From positions 1-16,579 of the forward strand of contig QGUS01000008.1 of NCBI GenBank assembly GCA_003242515.1: a DNA stretch of 16,579 nucleotides, read 5' to 3'. The stretch's first letter is position 1; each line of letters begins with the position of its first letter. This stretch comes from Actinomycetota bacterium. Its GTDB lineage: Bacteria > Actinomycetota > Acidimicrobiia > Spongiisociales > ZC4RG35. This document shows positions 1 to 8,123 of this stretch, one piece after another. A program made the position numbers and the translations under genes. Under the pieces are notes generated by a model. That model was not told the origin of the DNA and did not search any database. It saw only the letters and a program-made list of their open reading frames with translations.

Positions 1-1837
1 GTGAGGAACGCGATCCCCTGCCGTTGCAGGGTGGTGCGGGCGACGAGCTCGGCGTAGGCGACCGCGTCGTCCCAGCGACCCTGCTCGAATGCGATGCGGG
101 CGAGCCAGGATCGGTTGTACGAGACGTGTAGTCCTGGTCGGTCGCCAGTCCCACGTCGATGCCCCGCTCGAGCGCTTGGATGGCCATCTCGTACCGCCTC
201 GCCTCGCCGCCACCTGTGCCGAGCATGCCCCAGGCGCTGCTGGCGAAGGCGTGATTCCCATCCCGCTCGGCCTTTGCCCCCGCCTCCTCGAGGAGGGCGA
301 CCCCGCGGTCGGGATCCCCGACCACGATGTGGATGGTTCCCTCCATCATCCCGGCCAGCCACCGGACAGTGTCGCTTCCGACCTGCTCGCCGACCCGGCG
401 CGCTTCGGCGATCGCCTCGAATGCGGGCGCGGCGTGACGCGAGAGCATGTGGTGGTGCGCCACCCGGTACAGGTTGAAGCCGAGGGTCTCCGACGGCCCG
501 TCCGCGCGCAACAGCTCCAGCGCCTCGTTCATCGCGTCCCACCCCTCGTCGTAGCGGCGCAGGTACCAGAGGGCGGCCTGCAACTGACCCAGGGCCTCGG
601 CGAGCGCACGCGGGTGGTCGATGCCGCGCAGGTCGGCGATCGCCTGCTCGAGCTCCGCCACCGCCTCCTCGGGCCGGTCGAGGTTCCGCAGCTCGGTGGC
701 GAGCTTGACGCGCAGTCGGGCGCTGGGCTCGGTGCCGAGGGTGTGGGCGTACCTGAGGGCCGCTCGATAGAAGGCCACCGCCTCTCTCCGCGCCCCCCGG
801 CGGACCGCGTCGTCGCCGGCCGCGGGGGCGTACTCCACGATCAGGTCTCCCCGGCCCGCCCTGATGGCGTGGTGGGTGATCCGGGCCAGGTCGCGGGAGC
901 CTTGCTCCTGGAGGATCTCGATCATCCGGAGATGGAGGCCGAGCCGGCGGGCCGGGGGAAGCGACTCCTCCACGGCGGCCCTGGCCAGCTCGTGGCGGAA
1001 CCGCACGCTCTGCCCGTCTTCGACCAGGACTCCGGCCCCGACGGCCGTGTCGACCTCTTCGAGGCTCACCCCCGCGATGGCCGCCGCCAGGGGGATCTCG
1101 AGGGATCGGGGCGCGACCGACACTCCATCGACGACCTTCCGGGCGCCGTCGGGGAGCTGGCCCACCCGGGCGATCACGGCGTCCTGAACGCTGGCCGGGA
1201 GGCCGCCGCCAGCGGCGAGGACCTCGGTGACGAAGAAGGCGTTGCCGTCGGTGAGGCGCATCAGCTGCTCGGGCTCGATGGCGCTGTCCGCGGCGAGATG
1301 CCTAATCGCCTCGATGCTCAGAGGCGGGACCTCGAGCCGGTGCGTGGATCGGAGGGGGAACAGCTGGCCGAGTACCCCCCTGGTCGGATGGCTTCCGGTG
1401 ACCTCGTCGTCCCGGTAGGTGCACACGATCACGGCCTTCGACTCGGCGACGCGCCGGCCCATATAGCGGAGGAAGTCGAGGGTGGCGGCGTCGGCCCAGT
1501 GGATGTCCTCGACCACCATGACCACCGGCCGCTTGGTGTGCCGCACTCGGTCGAGCACGTCGGAGAAGACGTCGATGGACTCGCGGTCCAGGTCCAGGCC
1601 GGGGAGCTGGTCGGCGAAGTCGCGGACCGGGCTCAGCGGGCGGGGCGTGGTCAGGGGGTCGCAGGCGCCGACGAGCACCAGCGCGGTGTCGTCGAGGGAA
1701 TCCGTGAAGGCCCGGATCAGGCTGGTCTTCCCGGCGCCGGCCTCCCCGGCGACGAGGACGAGCGAGCCGTGTCCGACTGCGGCCTCCGCGAGCCGGCCTG
1801 AGAGCCTTTCGAGCAGCCCATCCCGCTCCAGCAGCAT
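1..1837 (-). CDS. LuxR/MalT-like AAA ATPase regulator with TPR-like repeats (3' end outside window, one frameshift)
   Basis: This is a large signal-transduction ATPase of the LuxR/MalT-like (STAND) type. I translated it codon by codon from ATG 1837 (MLLERDGLLERL). Residues 31-39 are a Walker A motif (GEAGAGKTS) and residues 107-116 carry a Walker B-like VVEDIHWAD. A helical, TPR-like region follows from about residue 300 (for example RPEEAVAELEQAIADL). A C-terminal LuxR helix-turn-helix is usual in this family but would lie outside the window. The frame is intact from 1837 to about 122. The obvious continuation (YNRSWLARIAFEQGRWDDAV) is then in another frame from 119 to 1, so one base appears to be missing near 119-124. 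The start has GGAG directly against the ATG, which is poor spacing, so the exact start is uncertain. The gene lies 38 bp after the MDMPI-fold gene, on the same strand. The ligand is unknown. Confidence 0.85.
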   Translation of the reverse strand, partial: MLLERDGLLERLSGRLAEAAVGHGSLVLVAGEAGAGKTSLIRAFTDSLDDTALVLVGACDPLTTPRPLSPVRDFADQLPGLDLDRESIDVFSDVLDRVRHTKRPVVMVVEDIHWADAATLDFLRYMGRRVAESKAVIVCTYRDDEVTGSHPTRGVLGQLFPLRSTHRLEVPPLSIEAIRHLAADSAIEPEQLMRLTDGNAFFVTEVLAAGGGLPASVQDAVIARVGQLPDGARKVVDGVSVAPRSLEIPLAAAIAGVSLEEVDTAVGAGVLVEDGQSVRFRHELARAAVEESLPPARRLGLHLRMIEILQEQGSRDLARITHHAIRAGRGDLIVEYAPAAGDDAVRRGARREAVAFYRAALRYAHTLGTEPSARLRVKLATELRNLDRPEEAVAELEQAIADLRGIDHPRALAEALGQLQAALWYLRRYDEGWDAMNEALELLRADGPSETLGFNLYRVAHHHMLSRHAAPAFEAIAEARRVGEQVGSDTVRWLAGMMEGTIHIVVGDPDRGVALLEEAGAKAERDGNHAFASSAWGMLGTGGGEARRYEMAIQALERGIDVGLATDQDYTSRTTDPGSPASHSSRVAGTTRSPTPSSSPAPPCNGRGSRSS

Positions 1838-1875
1838 CTCCGGAAGGCTACGCCCCCGGCGCGGCGGATGCCCCG

Positions 1876-2544
1876 TCAGCCGAGGTCGGGAGGCGGGGGG
1901 AGGGCGGCACAGGCCGAGACCCACTTCGCCGGAAGGGCCACCGGCGATGGGCGCATCATCAGTGCCAGGTAGACGTCCGAGGCGGTCCCCTCGACCGTGA
2001 GCTCGGGCTCGCCGGCCCCGTACACCCATGACCGGCCGAGGTCGACGACGCGGGCTTCCAGGGTCGGCGTGCCCTCGGGCACGAAACGCATCCACATCTC
2101 GGGGAACTCGTCGAGGGCGGTGACCGCCACCAGTTCGGGCAGCGGCTCGGGCTCGTCGAAGGGGAGCTCGGCGTCCCAGCGATGCACCCCGGTCTCCACG
2201 ACCATGCGTCGGGCCCACCGGTCCACGTTGGAGTTGGTGCTGAAGCCCCACACCGGTGCGGACGGATCGGCTCCGCCGAGGGCGGCGACGGCCCGGGCGT
2301 GCTGCTCCTCGGCCCACTCGATCGGCTCGCGGCCCTCGGGGAGGGTGGGCCGGGGGACCCGCTCCTGGGCCATCGACCCGATGACGTCGGCCACGAAGCC
2401 GTGGATGCCGCCCATGTGCGCGGCGAGGTCGGCGAGCGTCCACTGCGGGTACTGTGGGACCGTCCGGCCAGGGTCCCGCCGGATCGCGTCGAGCATCCGG
2501 CGGCCCTCGGTCTCGACGGCAGCCGTGAGGTCAGTGTGGCCCAT
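1876..2544 (-). CDS. Maleylpyruvate isomerase (MDMPI)/DinB-fold family protein, mycothiol-dependent type
   Basis: A 222-aa protein of the actinobacterial MDMPI family, which uses a DinB-like four-helix bundle to bind a metal and often mycothiol. The N-terminal domain contains WTLADLAAHMGGIHGF (residues 35-50) and a second motif VVETGVHRWDAE (115-126). H43, E117 and H121 are the likely metal-ligand triad by family analogy. A C-terminal alpha/beta domain of about 90 residues follows. The open frame extends upstream to 2841, but ATG 2544 is chosen because AAGGAG (plus-strand 2549-2554) sits 4 nt ahead of it, and the protein begins there with a family-like N-terminus (MGHTDLTAAVETEGRRM). It lies 53 bp downstream of the DUF421 gene and 38 bp upstream of the ATPase gene, all on the minus strand. 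The true substrate cannot be inferred; most family members are not real maleylpyruvate isomerases. Confidence 0.85.
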   Translation of the reverse strand: MGHTDLTAAVETEGRRMLDAIRRDPGRTVPQYPQWTLADLAAHMGGIHGFVADVIGSMAQERVPRPTLPEGREPIEWAEEQHARAVAALGGADPSAPVWGFSTNSNVDRWARRMVVETGVHRWDAELPFDEPEPLPELVAVTALDEFPEMWMRFVPEGTPTLEARVVDLGRSWVYGAGEPELTVEGTASDVYLALMMRPSPVALPAKWVSACAALPPPPDLG

Positions 2545-2597
2545 GTCGCTCCTTCCCGGTCGTTTTCTACCGGAATCGAACTGGGCCATGACGGCGG

Positions 2598-3041
2598 TTA
2601 TTCGCTCTTCTCGACGAACGAGATCTGGCCGTCGGTCTCCAGCACCGCGTAACGGATCTGGAGGAGGCTGGCGATGCCTTGGAGGCGGGCGGCCTCCTTG
2701 AGGTCCTCGACCGTCAGCCTCTCCCGCCGCAGCCGCTCGTAGAGGGGCTCGCCGTCCTGGAGGACGATCACGGGCTCCCCGGTGAGGACCTTCCCTGCCC
2801 GCGGAGAGCGGCGGCTCAGCCAGTCGGCCAGGAAGGTCCACCCGACGAACACGGCCACGGCCAGCAGCGCCCCCGTGATCGACATGTCCTCCTGGTTCAC
2901 GCCCTGCTGGACCATGTCGCCGATCACGACGACCAGGATCAGGTCGAGGGGAGTGAGCTCGGCCAGGGAGCGCTTGCCGGTGCCCCGGACCATCAGCCAG
3001 AGGAACCAGTAGATGACGGTGGCCCGGATCACAATGTCCAT
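2598..3041 (-). CDS. DUF421 (YetF-like) membrane protein
   Basis: A 147-aa DUF421/YetF family protein. Residues about 4-80 hold two or three membrane segments with the family signature RGTGKRSLAELTPLDLILVVVIGD (about residues 19-42). A soluble cytoplasmic domain follows, with PVIVLQDGEPLYERLRRERLTVEDL and the ending LQIRYAVLETDGQISF. The length is short but normal for compact members. ATG 3041 is preceded by GGAGG at good spacing (GATGGAGGCCGC then ATG). The gene starts 10 bp after the stop of the 177-aa membrane-anchored gene, so the two are almost certainly co-transcribed. The family's role is poorly defined; in Bacillus, YetF-type proteins are linked to the spore and cell envelope. I infer an envelope function only. 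Confidence 0.88.
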   Translation of the reverse strand: MDIVIRATVIYWFLWLMVRGTGKRSLAELTPLDLILVVVIGDMVQQGVNQEDMSITGALLAVAVFVGWTFLADWLSRRSPRAGKVLTGEPVIVLQDGEPLYERLRRERLTVEDLKEAARLQGIASLLQIRYAVLETDGQISFVEKSE

Positions 3042-3051
3042 GCGGCCTCCA

Positions 3052-3585
3052 TCACGGCATCACCACGGTGAGGATCTCCGCCGACACGACCTCCTGCCCG
3101 TCGACCTCGACCGCCACCGTCCCCCGGCGTCCCACCTGGGACGAGGGCTGGAGCCGGGCGTCGAACCCGACGAGGACCCCTTGCGCGCCCTCGGGGACTG
3201 CGAACCCCCACCAGGTCCACCGTTCGTCCTGGAAGCTGGTCGTCGGGTCGGGGTCGATGCCGTTCTCGTCGAGGATCTCGAGGTAGGAGCGGTCGATCCG
3301 GATGGTCACCAGCGCGGGGAGGGGTGAGCCATCGCTGCTGGAGACCTTCACCACGAACGGCGTGGCGATCCCGGGCCTGGTCACGCTCGCATGCCGCACC
3401 TCGAGTTCGAGGCCGCCGCCGGCCGCAGTGACCGTCCCGACCCTCAGGCCGAGCAGGCCGAGGAGACCCGCTCCGACGAGGACGACGATGACGCTCAGGG
3501 ATGCGATGCGGAGCCAGCGGTCGGTCCCATCCAGGCCCGCCTCGTCGTGAGGTCGCGTCGAAGGCTCCACCGCATGCGGGCTCAT
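3052..3585 (-). CDS. Hypothetical single-pass membrane-anchored protein
   Basis: I do not recognise a named family for this 177-aa protein. It has a charged cytoplasmic N-terminus (residues 1-23) and one strong hydrophobic segment at about 25-50 (IASLSVIVVLVGAGLLGLLG). A beta-rich region of about 125 residues then probably faces outward, ending VEVDGQEVVSAEILTVVMP. There is no lipobox or cysteine, so it is a membrane anchor rather than a lipoprotein. The body resembles an immunoglobulin-like or CopC-like beta domain by strand pattern only. GGAGG lies only 1 nt before ATG 3585, which is tight, but no better start is visible. It is followed 10 bp later by the DUF421 gene, suggesting that the two products act together at the membrane. 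It starts 39 bp after the ramB-like stop. Confidence 0.75.
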   Translation of the reverse strand: MSPHAVEPSTRPHDEAGLDGTDRWLRIASLSVIVVLVGAGLLGLLGLRVGTVTAAGGGLELEVRHASVTRPGIATPFVVKVSSSDGSPLPALVTIRIDRSYLEILDENGIDPDPTTSFQDERWTWWGFAVPEGAQGVLVGFDARLQPSSQVGRRGTVAVEVDGQEVVSAEILTVVMP

Positions 3586-3624
3586 GCCTCCAGGTACCCG
3601 TCCGACGCCCCGGTCAACCCGGGC

Positions 3625-5079
3625 TCAGCCCCCGGTGGGGCTGTGGCGATCGACCACCCGGTAGACCTCGGCCAGGTCCATCTCCGGGAACGGGTCCGGG
3701 GCCATCAGGCCCAGGATCCGCTGCTGCGAGCGGGCGTGGACGATCACCGAGCCGGCGTGCCTCCCGGCGAGGTCGGGCGGCGGGACCCGGCAGCACAACG
3801 GGTCCGGGCAGGTCGAGGTCTCCCGGTTGGTCGTCTCCCGCCCGCGGAACCACTGTGCCTGATCGAAGGGCACGCCCAGGGTGACGGCGTGCACCGGCAC
3901 CCGACCCTCCTCGATGTGGGTGGTGCAGAAGAACGTGCCCGCCGGGGTGTCCGTGTACTGGCGGTGGGTGGCGAACCGGTCCTCGGAGCGGAAGGTGACC
4001 TGTGAGCCCCACCGGCGGCAGAGTCGCTGCGTCTCGATGCCGCCGTGCTCGTCGCGGGGGACCGGGGCGCCGTCGTTGACCATGCCCTTGATCACCGTCC
4101 CCACCTCGTCGCTGACCACTATGTGGCAGGCGATGCCGAGGTGGCGGTGCGCCAGGTTGGCCAGACGCCACGCCGCCATCTCGTAGGAGACGTAGAACAG
4201 CTCCTTGAGGTCCTCGACGTCGATGTCGCGGTCCTTCCTGGCCTGCTGCAGGTGCTCGAGCGCCGCCTCCTCCGGGATGAGCACCGCGGCGGCGAAGTAG
4301 GCGGCCTCCATGCGCTGACGCAGGAACGTGTCCAGGTCGGGGTCCGGCTCGTGGCCGAGGATGAAGGCGCCGAAGGTCTGGATCAGCGCCTTTCGGGCCT
4401 GGCGGGTGCGCAGCTCGTTTCGCTGTGCGATGTAGACCCGGCCAGCCTTGGTGTCGATGACCGAGCGGGCGAACCCGGGCATGTCCGGGATGGAGACGAC
4501 CTCGAACCCGAGATGGGCGGCGAGGTCGAGCAGGTTGCGGGACGAGAACGGGACCGGCCCCTCGTGTCCCGACGCCTTCAACGCCTCGGCCGCCGCCTGC
4601 TCGACATGGGGGAGGTACCCCTTGGTCTCCGCGAGCAGCGCGTGGACCGCGCCGTTGGCCCGTCGCACCTCCTCCGATCCCGCCTGGTCGAGGCTGGAAC
4701 GCTCCCGGAGGGCCCGCTGCAGCCCGACGATGTAGGAGAGGGTGGTGTTGTCCAGCCTGGCGCCGGGCTTGACCGCGGGCAGGTCGAGGGACTCGAAGAG
4801 GGAGGTCTCCTGGAAGCGGAGCAGCTCGACCTCCAGGGCGTCCCGGCGCGTGGGCGGTGTGTGGTCGAGCAGCTTGCCGGGCTCGACGCCCACCGCCGCG
4901 GCGAGCTGCATCACCAGGCTGAGCCTCGGCTCCTTCTTCCCGTTCTCCACCAGGGAGAGATAGGGCGCGGGCTTCCCCACGCGCTCGCCCAGGTCCTCCA
5001 GCGTCAGGCCCGCCGCCTTACGGTGGAACCGCAGCCGTCGCCCGAAGACCAGCGGATCCAGCCCCGTCGATTCACTCAT
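3625..5079 (-). CDS. ramB: RamB-like XRE/ScfR regulator of acetate metabolism
   Basis: A 484-aa transcription regulator of the RamB (short-chain fatty acyl regulator) type, close to the roughly 474-480 aa usual for the family. Residues about 11-70 form an XRE helix-turn-helix (GRRLRFHRKAAGLTLEDLGE, then PAPYLSLVENGKKEPRLSL). Residues about 150-315 correspond to the M78/ImmA-like domain, but the HExxH zinc motif has degenerated to FGAFILGHEP (237-245), so peptidase activity is unlikely. The C-terminal ScfR domain is cysteine-rich (C354, C385, C424, C429, C430), as in family members. Start ATG 5079 has AAGGAG at plus-strand 5086-5091. It is divergent from aceB-aceA across 84 bp. RamB controls acetate and glyoxylate genes in Corynebacterium and Mycobacterium, so direct control of the neighbouring shunt genes and autoregulation are strong inferences. 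The symbol is assigned from architecture plus context. Confidence 0.88.
   Translation of the reverse strand: MSESTGLDPLVFGRRLRFHRKAAGLTLEDLGERVGKPAPYLSLVENGKKEPRLSLVMQLAAAVGVEPGKLLDHTPPTRRDALEVELLRFQETSLFESLDLPAVKPGARLDNTTLSYIVGLQRALRERSSLDQAGSEEVRRANGAVHALLAETKGYLPHVEQAAAEALKASGHEGPVPFSSRNLLDLAAHLGFEVVSIPDMPGFARSVIDTKAGRVYIAQRNELRTRQARKALIQTFGAFILGHEPDPDLDTFLRQRMEAAYFAAAVLIPEEAALEHLQQARKDRDIDVEDLKELFYVSYEMAAWRLANLAHRHLGIACHIVVSDEVGTVIKGMVNDGAPVPRDEHGGIETQRLCRRWGSQVTFRSEDRFATHRQYTDTPAGTFFCTTHIEEGRVPVHAVTLGVPFDQAQWFRGRETTNRETSTCPDPLCCRVPPPDLAGRHAGSVIVHARSQQRILGLMAPDPFPEMDLAEVYRVVDRHSPTGG
3626..3643 (-). terminator. Hairpin overlapping the ramB-like stop codon
   Basis: CAGCCCC (3626-3632), loop CGGT, GGGGCTG (3637-3643) form a 7-bp GC stem that includes bases of the stop codon (TCA on the plus strand, 3625-3627). 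No U-tract follows, so it may be a weak terminator, an mRNA 3'-end stabiliser, or chance in high-GC DNA. Confidence 0.35.
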
Positions 5080-5163
5080 TCCTCGCTCCTTGCGAAAGAT
5101 CGGGCAACTTTATCCCTCACCAACTCGCTGCGCATCCGGAATGGTGGAAAACACTGCAGGGTT
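5080..5163. promoter_or_regulatory. Divergent ramB / aceBA promoter region with candidate operators
   Basis: This 84-bp gap must hold both promoters. Two elements are visible. First, around 5090-5111, TTGCGAAAG and GCAACTTT lie 5 bp apart, giving nested TTGC/GCAA and AAAG/CTTT dyads. The AAAG/TTGC content recalls RamB operators, but it only partly fits the consensus as I remember it. Second, AACACTGCAGGGTT (5150-5163) is a 14-bp near-perfect palindrome with one mismatched pair, abutting the aceB ATG. On the minus strand TAAAGT (5112-5107) fits a -10 for ramB. I see no convincing -35 on either side. Confidence 0.45.
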
Positions 5164-6717
<1,554 letters not shown>

Positions 6718-6734
6718 GAGAGGAGACCGGAACC

Positions 6735-8012
6735 ATGGACCCCATTCGAACCGCCGCCGAGGAGCTCGCCCGGGAGTGGGCGACCGATCCCCGCTGGGAG
6801 GGGATCGAGCGCGACTACACGGCCGAGGACGTGATCCGTCTGCGGGGCAGCCTCGCCGAAGAGCACACGCTCGCCCGCCGGATGTCCGAGAAGCTCTGGG
6901 AGGAGCTGCGCGGCTCCGACTACGTCAACGCCCTCGGCGCCCTGACCGGCGGCCAGGCGGTCCAGATGGTGAAGGCCGGCCTGCGGGCGATCTACCTGTC
7001 CGGCTGGCAGGTGGCCGGCGACGGCAACCTGGCCGGGGAGGTCTACCCCGACCAGTCGCTGTACCCGTCCAACTCGGCCCCCGCGCTGGTCCGGCGGATC
7101 AACAACGCCCTGCGCCGGGCGGACCAGATCCACTGGTCGGAGGGTGACACCTCGATCGACTGGTTCGTCCCGATCATCGCCGATGCCGAGGCCGGGTTCG
7201 GCGGCCCGCTCAACGTCTTCGAGCTCACCAAGCAGTTCATCGAGGCCGGCGCCGCTGCCATCCACCTCGAGGACCAGCTGGCCGCGGAAAAGAAGTGCGG
7301 CCACATGGGCGGCAAGGTGCTCGTGCCGACCAGCCAGCACATCCGTGCCCTCCAGGCGGCCCGTCTCGCCGCCGACGTGATGGGGGTTCGGACGCTGGTC
7401 ATCGCCCGCACCGACGCCGAGTCGGCGACGCTGATCACCTCCGACGTCGACGAGCGGGACCGCCCGTTCATCACGGGGGAGCGGACGCCCGAGGGCTTCT
7501 ACCGGGTGCGTCCCGGCCTGGAGCCGGCCATCGCCCGGGCCCTGGCCTACGCCCCGTACGCCGACCTGCTCTGGTGCGAGACCAAGACCCCGGACCTCGC
7601 GGAGGCCGCACGGTTCGCCGAGGCCGTCCACGCCGAGTTCCCGGGGAAGATGCTGGCGTACAACTGCTCGCCGTCGTTCAACTGGTCCAAGCACCTCGAT
7701 CCCGACACGATCGCCCGGTTCCAGAAGGAGCTTGGGGCCATGGGGTACAAGTTCCAGTTCATCACCCTGGCCGGGTTCCACGCCCTCAACGCCTCGATGT
7801 TCGAGCTGGCCAGGGGGTATGCCGCCACCGGGATGACGGCGTACGTCGAGCTGCAGAACCGCGAGTTCGCCATGGAGGCGGAGGGCTACACGGCCACCCG
7901 CCACCAGCGTGAGGTCGGTGCCGGGTACTTCGACCTGGTGAGCCAGACCCTGGCCAACGGCCAGGCGTCGACCCTGGCCCTGGTCGGCAGCACCGAGGAA
8001 GCCCAGTTCTGA
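6735..8012 (+). CDS. aceA: Isocitrate lyase
   Basis: Cleaves isocitrate into succinate and glyoxylate, the first glyoxylate-shunt step. The 425-aa product matches the short (about 428 aa) actinobacterial ICL1 type. The catalytic signature KKCGH is at residues 186-190 with nucleophile C188, and the substrate-binding loop NCSPSFNW is at 310-317. Other conserved stretches include ALTGGQAVQMVKAGLRAIYLSGWQ in pieces near the N-terminus, YPDQSLYP, and WFVPIIADAEAGFGG. ATG 6735 follows AGGAG (6721-6725) with a 9-nt spacer. The gene is 17 bp after aceB, so the two form one operon producing both shunt enzymes together. It is followed by hairpins at 8038-8123 that separate it from the convergent sigma-factor gene. 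No missing residues or frame breaks were seen. Confidence 0.97.
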   Translation: MDPIRTAAEELAREWATDPRWEGIERDYTAEDVIRLRGSLAEEHTLARRMSEKLWEELRGSDYVNALGALTGGQAVQMVKAGLRAIYLSGWQVAGDGNLAGEVYPDQSLYPSNSAPALVRRINNALRRADQIHWSEGDTSIDWFVPIIADAEAGFGGPLNVFELTKQFIEAGAAAIHLEDQLAAEKKCGHMGGKVLVPTSQHIRALQAARLAADVMGVRTLVIARTDAESATLITSDVDERDRPFITGERTPEGFYRVRPGLEPAIARALAYAPYADLLWCETKTPDLAEAARFAEAVHAEFPGKMLAYNCSPSFNWSKHLDPDTIARFQKELGAMGYKFQFITLAGFHALNASMFELARGYAATGMTAYVELQNREFAMEAEGYTATRHQREVGAGYFDLVSQTLANGQASTLALVGSTEEAQF

Positions 8013-8037
8013 GAGAGATGGGATCGGGGAGGTGAGG

Positions 8038-8062
8038 CTGGCGGCGGGTCTCCCGCCGTCAG
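8038..8062 (+). terminator. Hairpin downstream of aceA
   Basis: An 11-bp stem (8038-8048 with 8052-8062, core CGGCGGG/CCCGCCG, one G-U pair at 8041/8059) with a TCT loop, beginning 26 bp after the aceA stop. There is no T-run, which is usual for high-GC actinobacterial terminators. It lies between two convergent genes and could act on both strands. Confidence 0.6.
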
Positions 8063-8101
8063 CGTCACCAGAGCGCCAGACCGCGCGAGGTCGAAACGGG
8101 A

Positions 8102-8123
8102 CGGGCCGCCTTCAGGCGGCCCG
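8102..8123 (-). terminator. Hairpin with the sigma-factor stop codon in its loop
   Basis: CGGGCCGCC (8102-8110), loop TTCA, GGCGGCCCG (8115-8123): a perfect 9-bp stem. The stop codon of the sigma gene (TCA on plus, 8112-8114) lies in the loop, so the last codons of the gene form one arm. Likely a terminator or 3'-end stabiliser for the sigma mRNA. No U-tract is seen. Confidence 0.55.

Noticed and set aside
89..1801. 570-aa plus-strand open frame
   Set aside because: It is antisense to the ATPase gene, whose minus-strand translation has Walker A/B motifs; the plus-strand product is low-complexity Arg/Gly/Val sequence without a domain.
2545..2841. 99-residue N-terminal extension of the MDMPI-fold protein
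   Set aside because: It overlaps the DUF421 gene in another frame and lacks homology; ATG 2544 has a strong ribosome-binding site.
4045..5163. Long N-terminal extension of malate synthase
   Set aside because: The in-frame extension is antisense to the ramB-like gene and resembles no protein; family homology begins at ATG 5164.
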